The notes under the pieces were generated by a model that saw only the letters and a program-made list of their open reading frames with translations, was not told the DNA's origin and did not search any database. 64,000 nt of DNA from Thalassospira sp. ER-Se-21-Dark. GTDB lineage: Bacteria; Pseudomonadota; Alphaproteobacteria; Rhodospirillales; Thalassospiraceae. The stretch lies in contig NZ_VDEZ01000003.1 of assembly GCF_017922435.1 (NCBI RefSeq), forward strand, positions 378,366 through 442,365, given 5' to 3'. Shown here in pieces: positions 1 to 8,156 of this stretch. The translations under genes and the position numbers were made by a program. Every line of letters starts with the position of its first letter. Positions within the stretch are counted from its first letter, which is position 1.

Positions 1-13
1 CCCCCCCCCCCCC
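1..13. other. Poly-C tract at window edge
   Basis: Thirteen consecutive C residues open the window. Such a run may be a real homopolymer or an artefact of a contig end. The following bases up to 202 hold the leader of the histidine kinase gene; I see no convincing promoter there. Confidence 0.5.
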
Positions 14-202
14 GCGAATTGACTGGGGTGAGAAAAGCGTATTTCAATGTTGCGCGTCATGGCGACGCCTATTTGATAGCTTGCTATTTTTACGGCAATT
101 CTACACAACAAGAAGCAGGAACTTAACAAGCAGCAGCGCTTTCACAAGAGCCAAGCCGCGGTTAGAATTGTCTTGAAAGTTCCCGTCTAGGGGAGGCACC
201 CG

Positions 203-1957
203 GTGGCCGGATTTCATTGGTCCGGAAATCAACGACTAAGCCTTGTAGGCCGATATACCCTGTTATCGGTCGGTGTTGTCGTGTGCGCGCTTCTGGCACT
301 CAGTTTCTTTTATCAGCGCTTTTCCAATGAACTGATTGACCGTCTGACAGGTGAACGGCTCAGCGCGCAGGTCGCTGCGACATCAAACAAGCTTTCTGCC
401 TTTCTTGATGCGCGCATCTATCAGTTGGTCACCCTGTCAAACCACCCGGCCCTGCCGGCCTTTATTGAATCGCCGAACTCCCCACAAGCTGAAGAAGCCC
501 TGACACTGCTTCGGGTCGAGGCGGATTCCCCCGACCTTTATGGCGTGCTGTTTTTTGACTGGTACGACAACCTTGATCGACTGGTCGCAGGGCAAGCGGC
601 ATCCGGCCCGCCTTACTGGTCGAAATACGGCTGGGATATTTCCGGCCTGCCGCGTGTTGAGCATGAAGGTATTGAATTTATCGGCCCCAAATTGCCCGAC
701 AATGGCAATTCCGGGTGGATTTTAATGCGCGCGCATATTCGCGACACCGGTTTGGGGCAGAACACGTCTGTGGCCCTGCATGTGCGTCTGGCATCGTTGA
801 CCGAGCTTCTGGCGAGTGCCGGGGTATCGGGCGTGATTGACCCGCTTTTACGCACACCGGGCGGTATTGTTCTTGATGCCACCGGACGTCCGACCGAGGT
901 CAATGGCGAACTGATCGAAGGCCCCAGCATCCTGCCCGGCTGGAACCTGGTGATGAGTGTGCGACCGGGCACTATCCTGCAACCGATTGATGAAACGCGC
1001 TTTTGGCTGACGGTGACGGCCGCTGTCATCATTGTGGTTATTCTTGCGATCTTTTTTGCCCTGTCGCGCAGCCTGCGGCGGCGGGTCGATACACTTGTTC
1101 AGGGAGCACATAGTATTGCATCAGGCGATCTGTATTACCGCCTGCCCGAAGGTCGCCGTCGCGATGAAATCAGCACGGTCGCCAAGGCCTTCAACACCAT
1201 GGCGTGGCAGCTTAAAGACCTGATTGATCGGACAGTGCGCGCCGAAAAACTTGCCGTTCTGGGCCAGTTTGCCACCGGTGTGGCGCATGAGGTCCGCAAT
1301 CCGCTGGCGACGATGAAAACCACCGTTCAGGCCCTTGTGCGCAAGGAACCCGATGGCGAGCGCAAAACACTGTTGGATGATATGGGCCACCAGATTGATC
1401 GTCTGTCACGCGTGGTGAATGATCTTCTGGCTTATGGCCGACCCGGTGAAGCCTGCCCGCAGAACACCGAGGTACGGGATCTGTTTCGTCAGTCATCGCG
1501 CGTCCTGACCCCGGTCGCCGAAGAGGCGCAAGTCCGGTTTTACACCAGCGGCGATTCCCGCCTGACGATCTTTGTCGACCCGGATCAAGTGCTGCAGATC
1601 CTGCTGAATATCGGGATCAATGCCATTCAGGCCTGTCAGCCCGGCGGCACGGTGAGCCTGCGCGCAGAGCGCCACCGGGATCAGGTCGAGATCCGCGTCA
1701 CCGATGATGGTTCGGGCATCCCCAAAGAGCATTTGCTTGACGTCGTGCAGCCATTTTTTACCATGAAAAGCAAAGGAACCGGACTTGGCCTGACAATCAG
1801 CCAACAACTGGTCGAATCAAATAACGGTTCAATCAATATTGAAAGTGCCCCGCAAGAGGGCACGACAATCACATTGAAGTTCCCGGCAACGAAATCGGAA
1901 ACTTCAAAGGAGGAAACATCGAAAAATGCCCCGCCAGATCAGGATTCTGATCGTTGA
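203..1957 (+). CDS. Membrane sensor histidine kinase (NtrB-like, HAMP)
   Basis: A 584-residue two-component kinase. It starts at GTG behind GGGGAGG. Membrane helices lie near residues 15-37 and 270-290 and enclose a periplasmic sensor region of about 230 residues, possibly Cache-like (inference). A HAMP linker follows, then the H-box AHEVRNPL with phospho-acceptor His362, the N-box NIGINAIQA, the G1 box DDGSGI and the G2 box GTGLGL. The 3' end overlaps the response regulator gene by 32 bases, so the two are translationally linked and form a cognate pair. Its ligand is probably the substrate, or a relative of it, of the transporter encoded downstream. Family assignment is secure; the ligand is unknown. 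Confidence 0.93.
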   Translation: MAGFHWSGNQRLSLVGRYTLLSVGVVVCALLALSFFYQRFSNELIDRLTGERLSAQVAATSNKLSAFLDARIYQLVTLSNHPALPAFIESPNSPQAEEALTLLRVEADSPDLYGVLFFDWYDNLDRLVAGQAASGPPYWSKYGWDISGLPRVEHEGIEFIGPKLPDNGNSGWILMRAHIRDTGLGQNTSVALHVRLASLTELLASAGVSGVIDPLLRTPGGIVLDATGRPTEVNGELIEGPSILPGWNLVMSVRPGTILQPIDETRFWLTVTAAVIIVVILAIFFALSRSLRRRVDTLVQGAHSIASGDLYYRLPEGRRRDEISTVAKAFNTMAWQLKDLIDRTVRAEKLAVLGQFATGVAHEVRNPLATMKTTVQALVRKEPDGERKTLLDDMGHQIDRLSRVVNDLLAYGRPGEACPQNTEVRDLFRQSSRVLTPVAEEAQVRFYTSGDSRLTIFVDPDQVLQILLNIGINAIQACQPGGTVSLRAERHRDQVEIRVTDDGSGIPKEHLLDVVQPFFTMKSKGTGLGLTISQQLVESNNGSINIESAPQEGTTITLKFPATKSETSKEETSKNAPPDQDSDR

Positions 1958-3296
1958 CGATGAGGAATCATTCGTCCGATCGCTAAGCTTTGCGCTTCGT
2001 ACCGAAGGCATGGATGTCACCGGCGTCCATTCCGGTGAAGATGCGTTTTTGCAAGTCCGTGAAAACAAGTTCGATATCATCCTGCTTGATCTGCGCCTGC
2101 CCGGTGCCGATGGCATGGAGGTCCTTGATAGCATCCGCAAACTTGATATCGACGTGCCCGTCATCATGATTTCCGCGCATGGCGATACCCGTGCGGCGGT
2201 GAAGGCCGTCAAACTCGGTGCAGCCGATTACCTTAGCAAGCCGTTCGAACTTGATGAGCTGATCCACACCATCAACACCACCCTTGATCAGAACCGCACC
2301 GCACTTGAACTTGATTACCACCGCAAGCGCAATGTCCCGACCAATGGCCTGATTGGTGAATGCACGCCGATGCGTGAATTGCGCACAACGATTGACCGTG
2401 TCGCGCAAAGCAGTGCCAGCCGCATCCTGTTGCAAGGGGAGTCCGGGACCGGCAAGGCGCTGGTTGCGCGTGCCATTCACGGCCAAAGCCCGCGTGCTTC
2501 CAACGCCTTTATCGAAGTCAACTGTGCCGCCCTGCCAGAACAGCTGATTGAAAGCGAACTGTTTGGCGCCGAAAAGGGCTCCTACACCGGCGCGCATCAG
2601 AAACGCACCGGCCTTGTCCGTCTTGCCGATGGTGGCAGTCTGTTTCTGGATGAAATCGGCGAACTGCCGCTGGCGCTGCAGGCGAAGTTTTTGCACTTCC
2701 TTGAAAACGGCGACTATCGCCCGGTCGGGAGCGAACATTCCGCATCGGCCGATGTCCGCGTAATTGCCGCGACCAACCGCGACCTTGCCGAGGAAGTCCG
2801 TCTGGGCAATTTCCGTGAAGACCTGTTTTACCGTCTAAATGTCATCACCATTGATATTCCAGCACTGCGCCACCGCGGCGAGGACATTATCAAACTGGTC
2901 GATCATTTCGCCGATCGTCAGGCCAAGGCCGAAGGATGCCATCCGATCCATTTTGACGATGCAACCCTTGATCTGCTACGCCATCATCGCTGGCGCGGCA
3001 ATGTGCGCGAACTTAAAAACCTGATTGAGCGTCTGACCATTCTTTATCCATCCAAACAGATTTCGCCGGACCTGCTGCCGGCTGAATTCCACGTCACGGA
3101 TGATAACCCGGATGATCTGCATGGCAGAGTTTCGGATGGTAATGCGCAATTGCAGGACCGCATGGACAACACCGAGCGTCATCTGGTGCAAGATGCGCTT
3201 GATCAGGCCGACGGTCACAAAGGCCGTGCGGCAGAAATACTTGGTATTTCACGTCATGCCCTGAAACGCCGACTACAAAGGCTGGGCCTGCAATAA
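1926..3296 (+). CDS. Sigma-54-dependent response regulator (NtrC family)
   Basis: This 456-residue activator has a receiver domain (Asp11, Asp12, phospho-acceptor Asp55, Lys105), an AAA+ domain (Walker A GESGTGKA at 171-178, Walker B LFLDEI near 239-244) and a C-terminal Fis-type helix-turn-helix at about 415-456. The sigma-54 contact loop reads GSYTGA (218-223) instead of GAFTGA; aromatic replacement of the Phe is known in active family members. The start lies behind AAGGAGG inside the kinase gene. A -24/-12 promoter and paired dyads lie just downstream, before the ABC transporter operon, which makes that operon the obvious target. Confidence in the family is very high; the target is inferred. 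Confidence 0.95.
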   Translation: MPRQIRILIVDDEESFVRSLSFALRTEGMDVTGVHSGEDAFLQVRENKFDIILLDLRLPGADGMEVLDSIRKLDIDVPVIMISAHGDTRAAVKAVKLGAADYLSKPFELDELIHTINTTLDQNRTALELDYHRKRNVPTNGLIGECTPMRELRTTIDRVAQSSASRILLQGESGTGKALVARAIHGQSPRASNAFIEVNCAALPEQLIESELFGAEKGSYTGAHQKRTGLVRLADGGSLFLDEIGELPLALQAKFLHFLENGDYRPVGSEHSASADVRVIAATNRDLAEEVRLGNFREDLFYRLNVITIDIPALRHRGEDIIKLVDHFADRQAKAEGCHPIHFDDATLDLLRHHRWRGNVRELKNLIERLTILYPSKQISPDLLPAEFHVTDDNPDDLHGRVSDGNAQLQDRMDNTERHLVQDALDQADGHKGRAAEILGISRHALKRRLQRLGLQ

Positions 3297-3325
3297 CCTA
3301 TCCCCAATTCGAAGCATTTCCGATG

Positions 3326-3358
3326 CACCCTTGAGCGGAAACCGCTCAAGGGTGTTTT
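3326..3358 (+). terminator. Hairpin terminator after the response regulator
   Basis: A perfect 13-bp stem (3326-3338 with 3342-3354) with loop AAA is followed by TTTT. It probably ends the two-component transcript. The same stem contains the first copy of the dyad described in the next entry. Confidence 0.8.
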
Positions 3359-3382
3359 GCTGTTTGAGCGCCTAACGCTCAT
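3331..3382. promoter_or_regulatory. Two tandem 19-bp dyads, probable enhancer (UAS)
   Basis: TTGAGCGGAAACCGCTCAA (3331-3349) and TTGAGCGCCTAACGCTCAT (3364-3382) share the pattern TTGAGCG-N5-CGCTCAA, with one mismatch in the second. Their centres are 33 bp apart, about three helical turns. A further half-site, CGCTCAA, lies at 3388-3394. They sit roughly 110-160 bp upstream of the predicted start point of the sigma-54 promoter, the usual position for sites of NtrC-type activators. That the adjacent regulator binds them is inference. Confidence 0.65.
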
Positions 3383-3466
3383 ATTCGCGCTCAAGACCGC
3401 TCCATGATTTTGGCCCAAAACGGTCAATCGCGCAGCTTTCCTGACTTTGCGCTGAAATTTCGCAAC

Positions 3467-3481
3467 TGGCACAGCCTTTGC
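3467..3481 (+). promoter_or_regulatory. Sigma-54 (-24/-12) promoter
   Basis: TGGCAC-N5-TTGC matches the sigma-54 consensus core, with the invariant GG at 3468-3469 and GC at 3480-3481 in the required spacing. Transcription would start near 3493, about 48 bases before the first binding-protein gene. It is the only sigma-54-type site I noticed upstream of this operon. Confidence 0.8.
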
Positions 3482-3540
3482 GGAATAGCGAGACAAAGGT
3501 ACAAACGCGGATGGAACAACCATTCGCAGGGAGGAAAGTC

Positions 3541-4878
3541 ATGGAGATGCTCAAACACCCGGTTTCCGGGTGCATCACCATTATTGTAGCTACGTTCGCA
3601 CTGTTTGCGGCCAATACCGCACAGGCAGAACGTTTTGAGCTGGGCGCATCTGCACAGAACGCAGATGCTGTCATCGGCTGTTTGTACCCGATGACCGGAC
3701 GGTCGGCCACCTATGGCCGCGACAGTATTTCCGGCATCAAGATCGCCCTTCAGGACCTCGAAGCCGAAGCAAAATCCGGCCTGGATGTGCCCAATCTGCG
3801 CGTCATCGCTGATGACCCGCGATCAAAGGCATCCTATGCAGTCCGTCTGGCACAGGATTTCATCACCAATGACAATGCCAAGTTCTTCTGCGGCATCGTG
3901 TCATCGGGTGTGGCCCACGCCGTAAGCGATCTCGCCAAGAACGAAAAAATCATCATGGTCGGTACTGATCATGCGTCATCGCGGCTCAGCATCGAGGCTG
4001 GTCACGATTATTACTTCCGCGTCACCAATGACAGCTGGACGTCGATGGCCGCCGGTGCGCGTTATTTACGTGATCTGCAAAAGGAAACCGGCTGGAAACG
4101 CCTTGCCTTTGTCGGACCGGATTATGATTACGGTCATGTTTCCTGGACGGATCTGCAACTCGCCCTTGATGAGCTGGGTGTCGAATATGAAACCGTCGGC
4201 GATCTGTGGCCGAAGCTCTATGAGCCGGATTATTCGATTTACATCAACGCCCTGCAATCGGCCAAGGCCGACGTGGTCGTAACCGCCCTTTGGGGCGGGG
4301 ATTTCATCGCCTTTATCAAACAGGCGGCATCAACCCGTTTCTTTGAAACCACCCGTCTGGCCAATTTCGATACCGGTGCAAATTACGATGTGATGATGGC
4401 CCTTGGTGATCAGCCCTATCCGGGTTTGATCCTGTCGGCGCGCCATCACAATAACTGGCCCGACACCGGACGTAACAAGCGGTTCGTCAAACAGTTTCAC
4501 GACATGACCGGGCGTTATCCGACCTATGCGGCCGAAGGCGCCTATACCGGGATCATCGCCATTGCACGCGCCATTGAAAAGGCTGGCGGCATTGACGATG
4601 ACCGCGCGCTCATCACCGCACTTGAAGGATTGCAACTGGCCCTGCCCGAAGATCCGCCGGGATTTGCATCCTATATCGATCCCGAAACTCACCAGATTGT
4701 CCAGGCGCAAGCCGTGGGCACGGTCGTCCACAACGAAGACTTTCCGCCATCGAAACTGATGGTGGGGAACTGGGCGATCTACGATGCCGAAGACCTCAAA
4801 CCATCAAAAGAGATGGTCAAACGTCGCCGCGATGCCGTGGCCGGCGGGTCAGAGGCAGTTCCACCGCCAACTCCATGA
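3541..4878 (+). CDS. ABC transporter periplasmic binding protein 1 (LivK-type)
   Basis: First gene of the sigma-54 operon, 445 residues. The ATG at 3541 is preceded by GGGAGGAAAG and gives a signal peptide ending at AQA. Longer in-frame starts fall inside the sigma-54 promoter and are rejected. The mature protein opens with VIGCLYPMTGRSATYGRD, typical of the type I binding proteins of the branched-chain amino acid/amide family, and shows later LivK-like elements (FVGPDYDYGH). It is only distantly similar in sequence to the binding protein encoded next, so the two probably have different specificities or separate roles such as transport and sensing. The substrate is unknown. Confidence 0.88.
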   Translation: MEMLKHPVSGCITIIVATFALFAANTAQAERFELGASAQNADAVIGCLYPMTGRSATYGRDSISGIKIALQDLEAEAKSGLDVPNLRVIADDPRSKASYAVRLAQDFITNDNAKFFCGIVSSGVAHAVSDLAKNEKIIMVGTDHASSRLSIEAGHDYYFRVTNDSWTSMAAGARYLRDLQKETGWKRLAFVGPDYDYGHVSWTDLQLALDELGVEYETVGDLWPKLYEPDYSIYINALQSAKADVVVTALWGGDFIAFIKQAASTRFFETTRLANFDTGANYDVMMALGDQPYPGLILSARHHNNWPDTGRNKRFVKQFHDMTGRYPTYAAEGAYTGIIAIARAIEKAGGIDDDRALITALEGLQLALPEDPPGFASYIDPETHQIVQAQAVGTVVHNEDFPPSKLMVGNWAIYDAEDLKPSKEMVKRRRDAVAGGSEAVPPPTP

Positions 4879-4899
4879 CCTTTCCCAAGGGAGGAAATA

Positions 4900-6213
4900 G
4901 TGAAGAACAATAAATCAAAATTCAGCAAATACCTTGTATCGGGCGTCGCAGCGCTTGCCCTTGCATCTGGCGCAGCCGGTTCTGCATCGGCCGCTGAGAA
5001 CGGCAAATTCCGCGTCGGGATCGTGACCTTCCTGTCCGGTCCGGCAGCTGGTCCGTTCGGCGTTCCGTCGGCAAATGCCGCCAAGGTTCTTGTTGAAGAA
5101 CTGAACAAGGGCAACCTGCCCGCACCATACGACAAGATCGGCATCAATGGTGCTGAAATCGAAGCCGTGATCATCGACGAAGCCGGTGGTGCAACCAAGC
5201 AGGTTGAAGAATACCGCAACCTTGTTCAGCGTCAGAAAGTCGATGCTGTCATCGGCTATGTTTCTTCGGGCGACTGCCTGGCAATTGCACCGGTTGCCGA
5301 AGAACTGAAAACCTTCACCATCGCATATGATTGCGGTACTCCCCGCCTGTTTGCGGATAACCCGGACGCGGCCTACATGTTCCGTACCGGCCTTGACGCA
5401 TCTGTCGATAACATCGGTGCGGTTCGCTACCTTGCGGCAACCCGCCCGGACGTTACCCGTCTTGCCGGTATCCAGCAGAACTATTCCTGGGGTCAGGACA
5501 GCTGGGCTGACTTCACCGCCGCTGCATCGGCACTCCTCCCTGAAGCAGAAGTTGTCGAAGAACAGTTCCCGAAAATTTATCAGGGCCAGTACGGTGCAGA
5601 AATCTCTGCCCTGTCCGTGAAACGCCCGGAAATCGTTCACAGCTCCTTCTGGGGTGGTGACATGGAAGCCCTGGTTCTGCAGGCAAATGCCCGTGGCCTG
5701 CTTGAAGACGCCACCGGCCTTCTGACCTGCGGCGAAGCATCCTTTGCCACCTACAAGGATCAGGCCCCGAACGGCATGATCATCGGTGCACGTGGCCCGT
5801 TTGGCCAGTTTGCCCCGGACAACGAACTGAACACCTGGTTTGAGGGTGTCTATCAGAACGCCTATGACCTTGAGCCGGTCTATCCGGCAACCAAGATGGC
5901 CCAGGCGATCCTGGGTCTGAAGTATGCCGCCGAGAATGCCGGTGTCGCCGATAAGGAAATCCCGTCGGCAGAGCAACTTGCTGCTGCGATGAAAGGTGCA
6001 ACCTTTGAGTCGGTTTCGGGCACGGTTGAAATGGCACGCGGCAATGGTCATCAGGCCATGCAGGGTATCACCTATGGTGAATACCACTACGAAGACGGCG
6101 TTGCCTCGATCAAGAACGCTGTTTCGTTTGATGGCGAATGCGTAACACCCCCGGAAGGTGTTGCTGCTGCGGACTGGATCGCAGACGGCTTCCCGGGCGC
6201 TAAGTGTAACTAA
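4900..6213 (+). CDS. ABC transporter periplasmic binding protein 2 (LivK-type)
   Basis: A 437-residue protein with a GTG start behind AAGGGAGGAAAT, 21 bases after the first binding-protein gene. The signal peptide is cleaved near ASA-AEN. The mature part begins FRVGIVTFLSGPAAGPFGVP, the usual opening of the type I family, with YSWGQDSW and ATKMAQAI in the second lobe. It has many aromatic and Gly residues and paired Cys that may form disulfides (e.g. CGEAS, GAKCN at the C-terminus). As the binding protein nearest the permease genes it is the more likely transport component. The family is known for amino acids, amides and urea; the ligand here is not predictable from sequence alone. Confidence 0.9.
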   Translation: MKNNKSKFSKYLVSGVAALALASGAAGSASAAENGKFRVGIVTFLSGPAAGPFGVPSANAAKVLVEELNKGNLPAPYDKIGINGAEIEAVIIDEAGGATKQVEEYRNLVQRQKVDAVIGYVSSGDCLAIAPVAEELKTFTIAYDCGTPRLFADNPDAAYMFRTGLDASVDNIGAVRYLAATRPDVTRLAGIQQNYSWGQDSWADFTAAASALLPEAEVVEEQFPKIYQGQYGAEISALSVKRPEIVHSSFWGGDMEALVLQANARGLLEDATGLLTCGEASFATYKDQAPNGMIIGARGPFGQFAPDNELNTWFEGVYQNAYDLEPVYPATKMAQAILGLKYAAENAGVADKEIPSAEQLAAAMKGATFESVSGTVEMARGNGHQAMQGITYGEYHYEDGVASIKNAVSFDGECVTPPEGVAAADWIADGFPGAKCN

Positions 6214-6248
6214 GTTGCCCGCTCTGTTTCACAGAGCTTCCTGATCCT

Positions 6249-6279
6249 GCGGACATCCCGTCTCCCTTGGGGTGTCCGC
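6249..6279 (+). promoter_or_regulatory. Intercistronic hairpin between binding protein and permease
   Basis: GCGGACATCCC (6249-6259) pairs with GGGGTGTCCGC (6269-6279), eleven pairs with one wobble. No T-tract follows, so full termination is unlikely. A hairpin here may protect the upstream mRNA from 3' decay and give more binding protein than permease. It also covers an alternative GTG start at 6272 for the permease. Confidence 0.55.
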
Positions 6280-6307
6280 CCCTTTCCCTGCACACTGGAT
6301 ATTTGTG

Positions 6308-7207
6308 ATGACAAGTCTTCTTGCCGTCCTGATTGATGGCTCGATCTATGCATCGTGGCTGTTTCTTGTGGCTGCCGGCCTGACCGTGATTTACGGGGTG
6401 ATGCGCATCCTGAACATGGCGCATGGCAGCTTTTATGCCATCGGCGCCTATTCGGCAGCGTCACTGGTTGGCTGGTATTTCAACAACGGCATGGGCCCGG
6501 CATGGGTCAGCTATTTGTTGCTGGTTGGTGCTGCGCTGGTTGCCGGTCTGATTGTCGGTGTGATCGTCGAACGCGGATTGCTGCGCCTGATGTATGGCCG
6601 CGATGAAATCCTGATGGTGATCATTACCTATGCCCTTCTTCTGATCCTTGAAGACGGTATGAAAATCGTCTGGGGTGTCAGCCCGTATTTCGCCTATCAG
6701 CCTTATTCCGAGCTTGGGCGAACATCGCTCGGCTTGCTTAAGGTTTCCAATTACGACGTCGCCCTGGTCGGGGTATCCGCATTGCTCGGGCTTGGCCTGT
6801 GGGCGTGGCTTGAACGCACCAATCAGGGCAAGGTCCTGCGTGCAGTAATCCATGACCGCGAAATTGCGGTTGCCATGGGCGTGAACGTGAAACTGATGTT
6901 CACCATCACCTTCGTTCTGGGCACCACGCTGGGTGCGCTTGCCGGTGCATTGACCGCGCCTGCGATCTCGGTTGTGCCGGGGATCGGTATCGAAGTGATC
7001 GTGCTGGCCTTCGCCGTTGTCGTCATTGGCGGCCTTGGCAGCATTGGCGGTGCAGCAGTCGGCGCGCTTCTGGTCGGACTGAGCCGTGCGGCCGCTGTCC
7101 ACTATGCCCCTGAATTCGAACTGTTCGTCATTTATGGCGTGATGTCGCTGGTTCTGGCGTTCCGTCCCGAGGGCCTGTTTGGCCGTACTTTGGCGAGGAA
7201 AATCTGA
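6308..7207 (+). CDS. ABC transporter permease, LivH type
   Basis: A 299-residue inner-membrane permease of the branched-chain amino acid family. It has about eight hydrophobic segments, the motif MRILNMAHGSFYAIGAY near the N-terminus, and the EAA-like region in GGLGSIGGAAVGALLVG near the C-terminus. I prefer the ATG at 6308 because the GTG at 6272 is inside a hairpin and would put a non-hydrophobic leader on the protein; the site for 6308 has no strong ribosome binding site, so it may depend on upstream translation. Works with the LivM-type permease and the two ATPases that follow. Confidence 0.9.
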   Translation: MTSLLAVLIDGSIYASWLFLVAAGLTVIYGVMRILNMAHGSFYAIGAYSAASLVGWYFNNGMGPAWVSYLLLVGAALVAGLIVGVIVERGLLRLMYGRDEILMVIITYALLLILEDGMKIVWGVSPYFAYQPYSELGRTSLGLLKVSNYDVALVGVSALLGLGLWAWLERTNQGKVLRAVIHDREIAVAMGVNVKLMFTITFVLGTTLGALAGALTAPAISVVPGIGIEVIVLAFAVVVIGGLGSIGGAAVGALLVGLSRAAAVHYAPEFELFVIYGVMSLVLAFRPEGLFGRTLARKI

Positions 7208-7208
7208 C

Positions 7209-8156
7209 ATGCGTCTTGATAAAACTGAAATCTCGCTCGGACTGATCGCGCTTGCCTGCGTTCTGTTCGGCTTCGTCTCGCCGGGTTGGCTGATCTTTCT
7301 TTTGACCATCGCACTGGCCAAGGCACTTGTCGTCCAGGGCGTCGTCATGCAGATGCGTTCCGGCCTCGTATCCTTTGGTCAGGGTCTGTTCTATTGCATC
7401 GGTGGTTACACCGTTGGCATGGGCGGCCAGTTCTTTGGCATTCATGATGCGATTGCCGCCCTGTCACTTGGCATGTTTGTCGCAATCGTTGTTGCCATGC
7501 TGTTGGGTCTGTTGCTGACGCGCTATCGCGAAATCTTCTTTGCCATGCTGTCGCTGGCATTTTCGATGATCCTGTTTGGCATCCTTGTCAAAAGTCAGGA
7601 ACTGGGCAGCACGGACGGCTTTAACGTGCATGACTGGACCGTGTTTGGCTGGGCGCCCGACGCAGGTGCCGGCAGCCAGCACACCGTGTTCACCATGACC
7701 GTGGTTGCCGGTCTGATCATTGCCGTTCTGATCCATCGTTACACCAAGGCAGGTATCGGCGTCATTTGCGAGGCGGTTCGCGAAAATGAAGTCCGTGTTG
7801 AATATCTTGGCCTGTCGCCGCGCTGGTTGCTGTATGGCAACTATGTTGCTGCGGCTGCGGTTTCTGCCCTTGGCGGCGGTCTGACGGCACTGGCCACAGG
7901 CCACGTTGATCCGGAGATGGCCTATTGGACCACGTCGGGTGAATTCGTCTTCATCGCACTGCTTGGTGGTTTGGGCCATGTGGCAGCACCGTTTATCGCG
8001 GCCATCGTCTTCTCGTTCGTGCGGACCTACGCCATCGAATTCGTGCCCCATACCTGGCAGATGATCCTCGGTTTCACGCTGCTTGCGGTCATCATCTTCC
8101 TGCCCAAAGGGCTGTGGAGCCTGGTCAGCCGTGAAAAAACAGGAGAACGGGCATGA
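7209..8156 (+). CDS. ABC transporter permease, LivM type
   Basis: A 315-residue permease starting one base after the LivH-type stop, behind GAGGAAA. It contains MRSGLVSFGQGLFYCIGGY (LivM signature region), several membrane helices, and the cytoplasmic loop AVRENEVRVEYLG followed by GGGLTALATGHVDP and GGLGHVAAPFIAA. It pairs with the LivH-type subunit to form the membrane channel. Its end overlaps the next ATPase gene by four bases (ATGA), showing translational coupling. Confidence 0.92.
   Translation: MRLDKTEISLGLIALACVLFGFVSPGWLIFLLTIALAKALVVQGVVMQMRSGLVSFGQGLFYCIGGYTVGMGGQFFGIHDAIAALSLGMFVAIVVAMLLGLLLTRYREIFFAMLSLAFSMILFGILVKSQELGSTDGFNVHDWTVFGWAPDAGAGSQHTVFTMTVVAGLIIAVLIHRYTKAGIGVICEAVRENEVRVEYLGLSPRWLLYGNYVAAAAVSALGGGLTALATGHVDPEMAYWTTSGEFVFIALLGGLGHVAAPFIAAIVFSFVRTYAIEFVPHTWQMILGFTLLAVIIFLPKGLWSLVSREKTGERA

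Noticed and set aside
4915-6087. 390-codon minus-strand frame
   Set aside because: Antisense to binding protein 2 and without recognisable features.
6272-6307. GTG start for the LivH-type permease
   Set aside because: The codon lies inside the intercistronic hairpin and adds an atypical leader; ATG 6308 starts at the usual family position.
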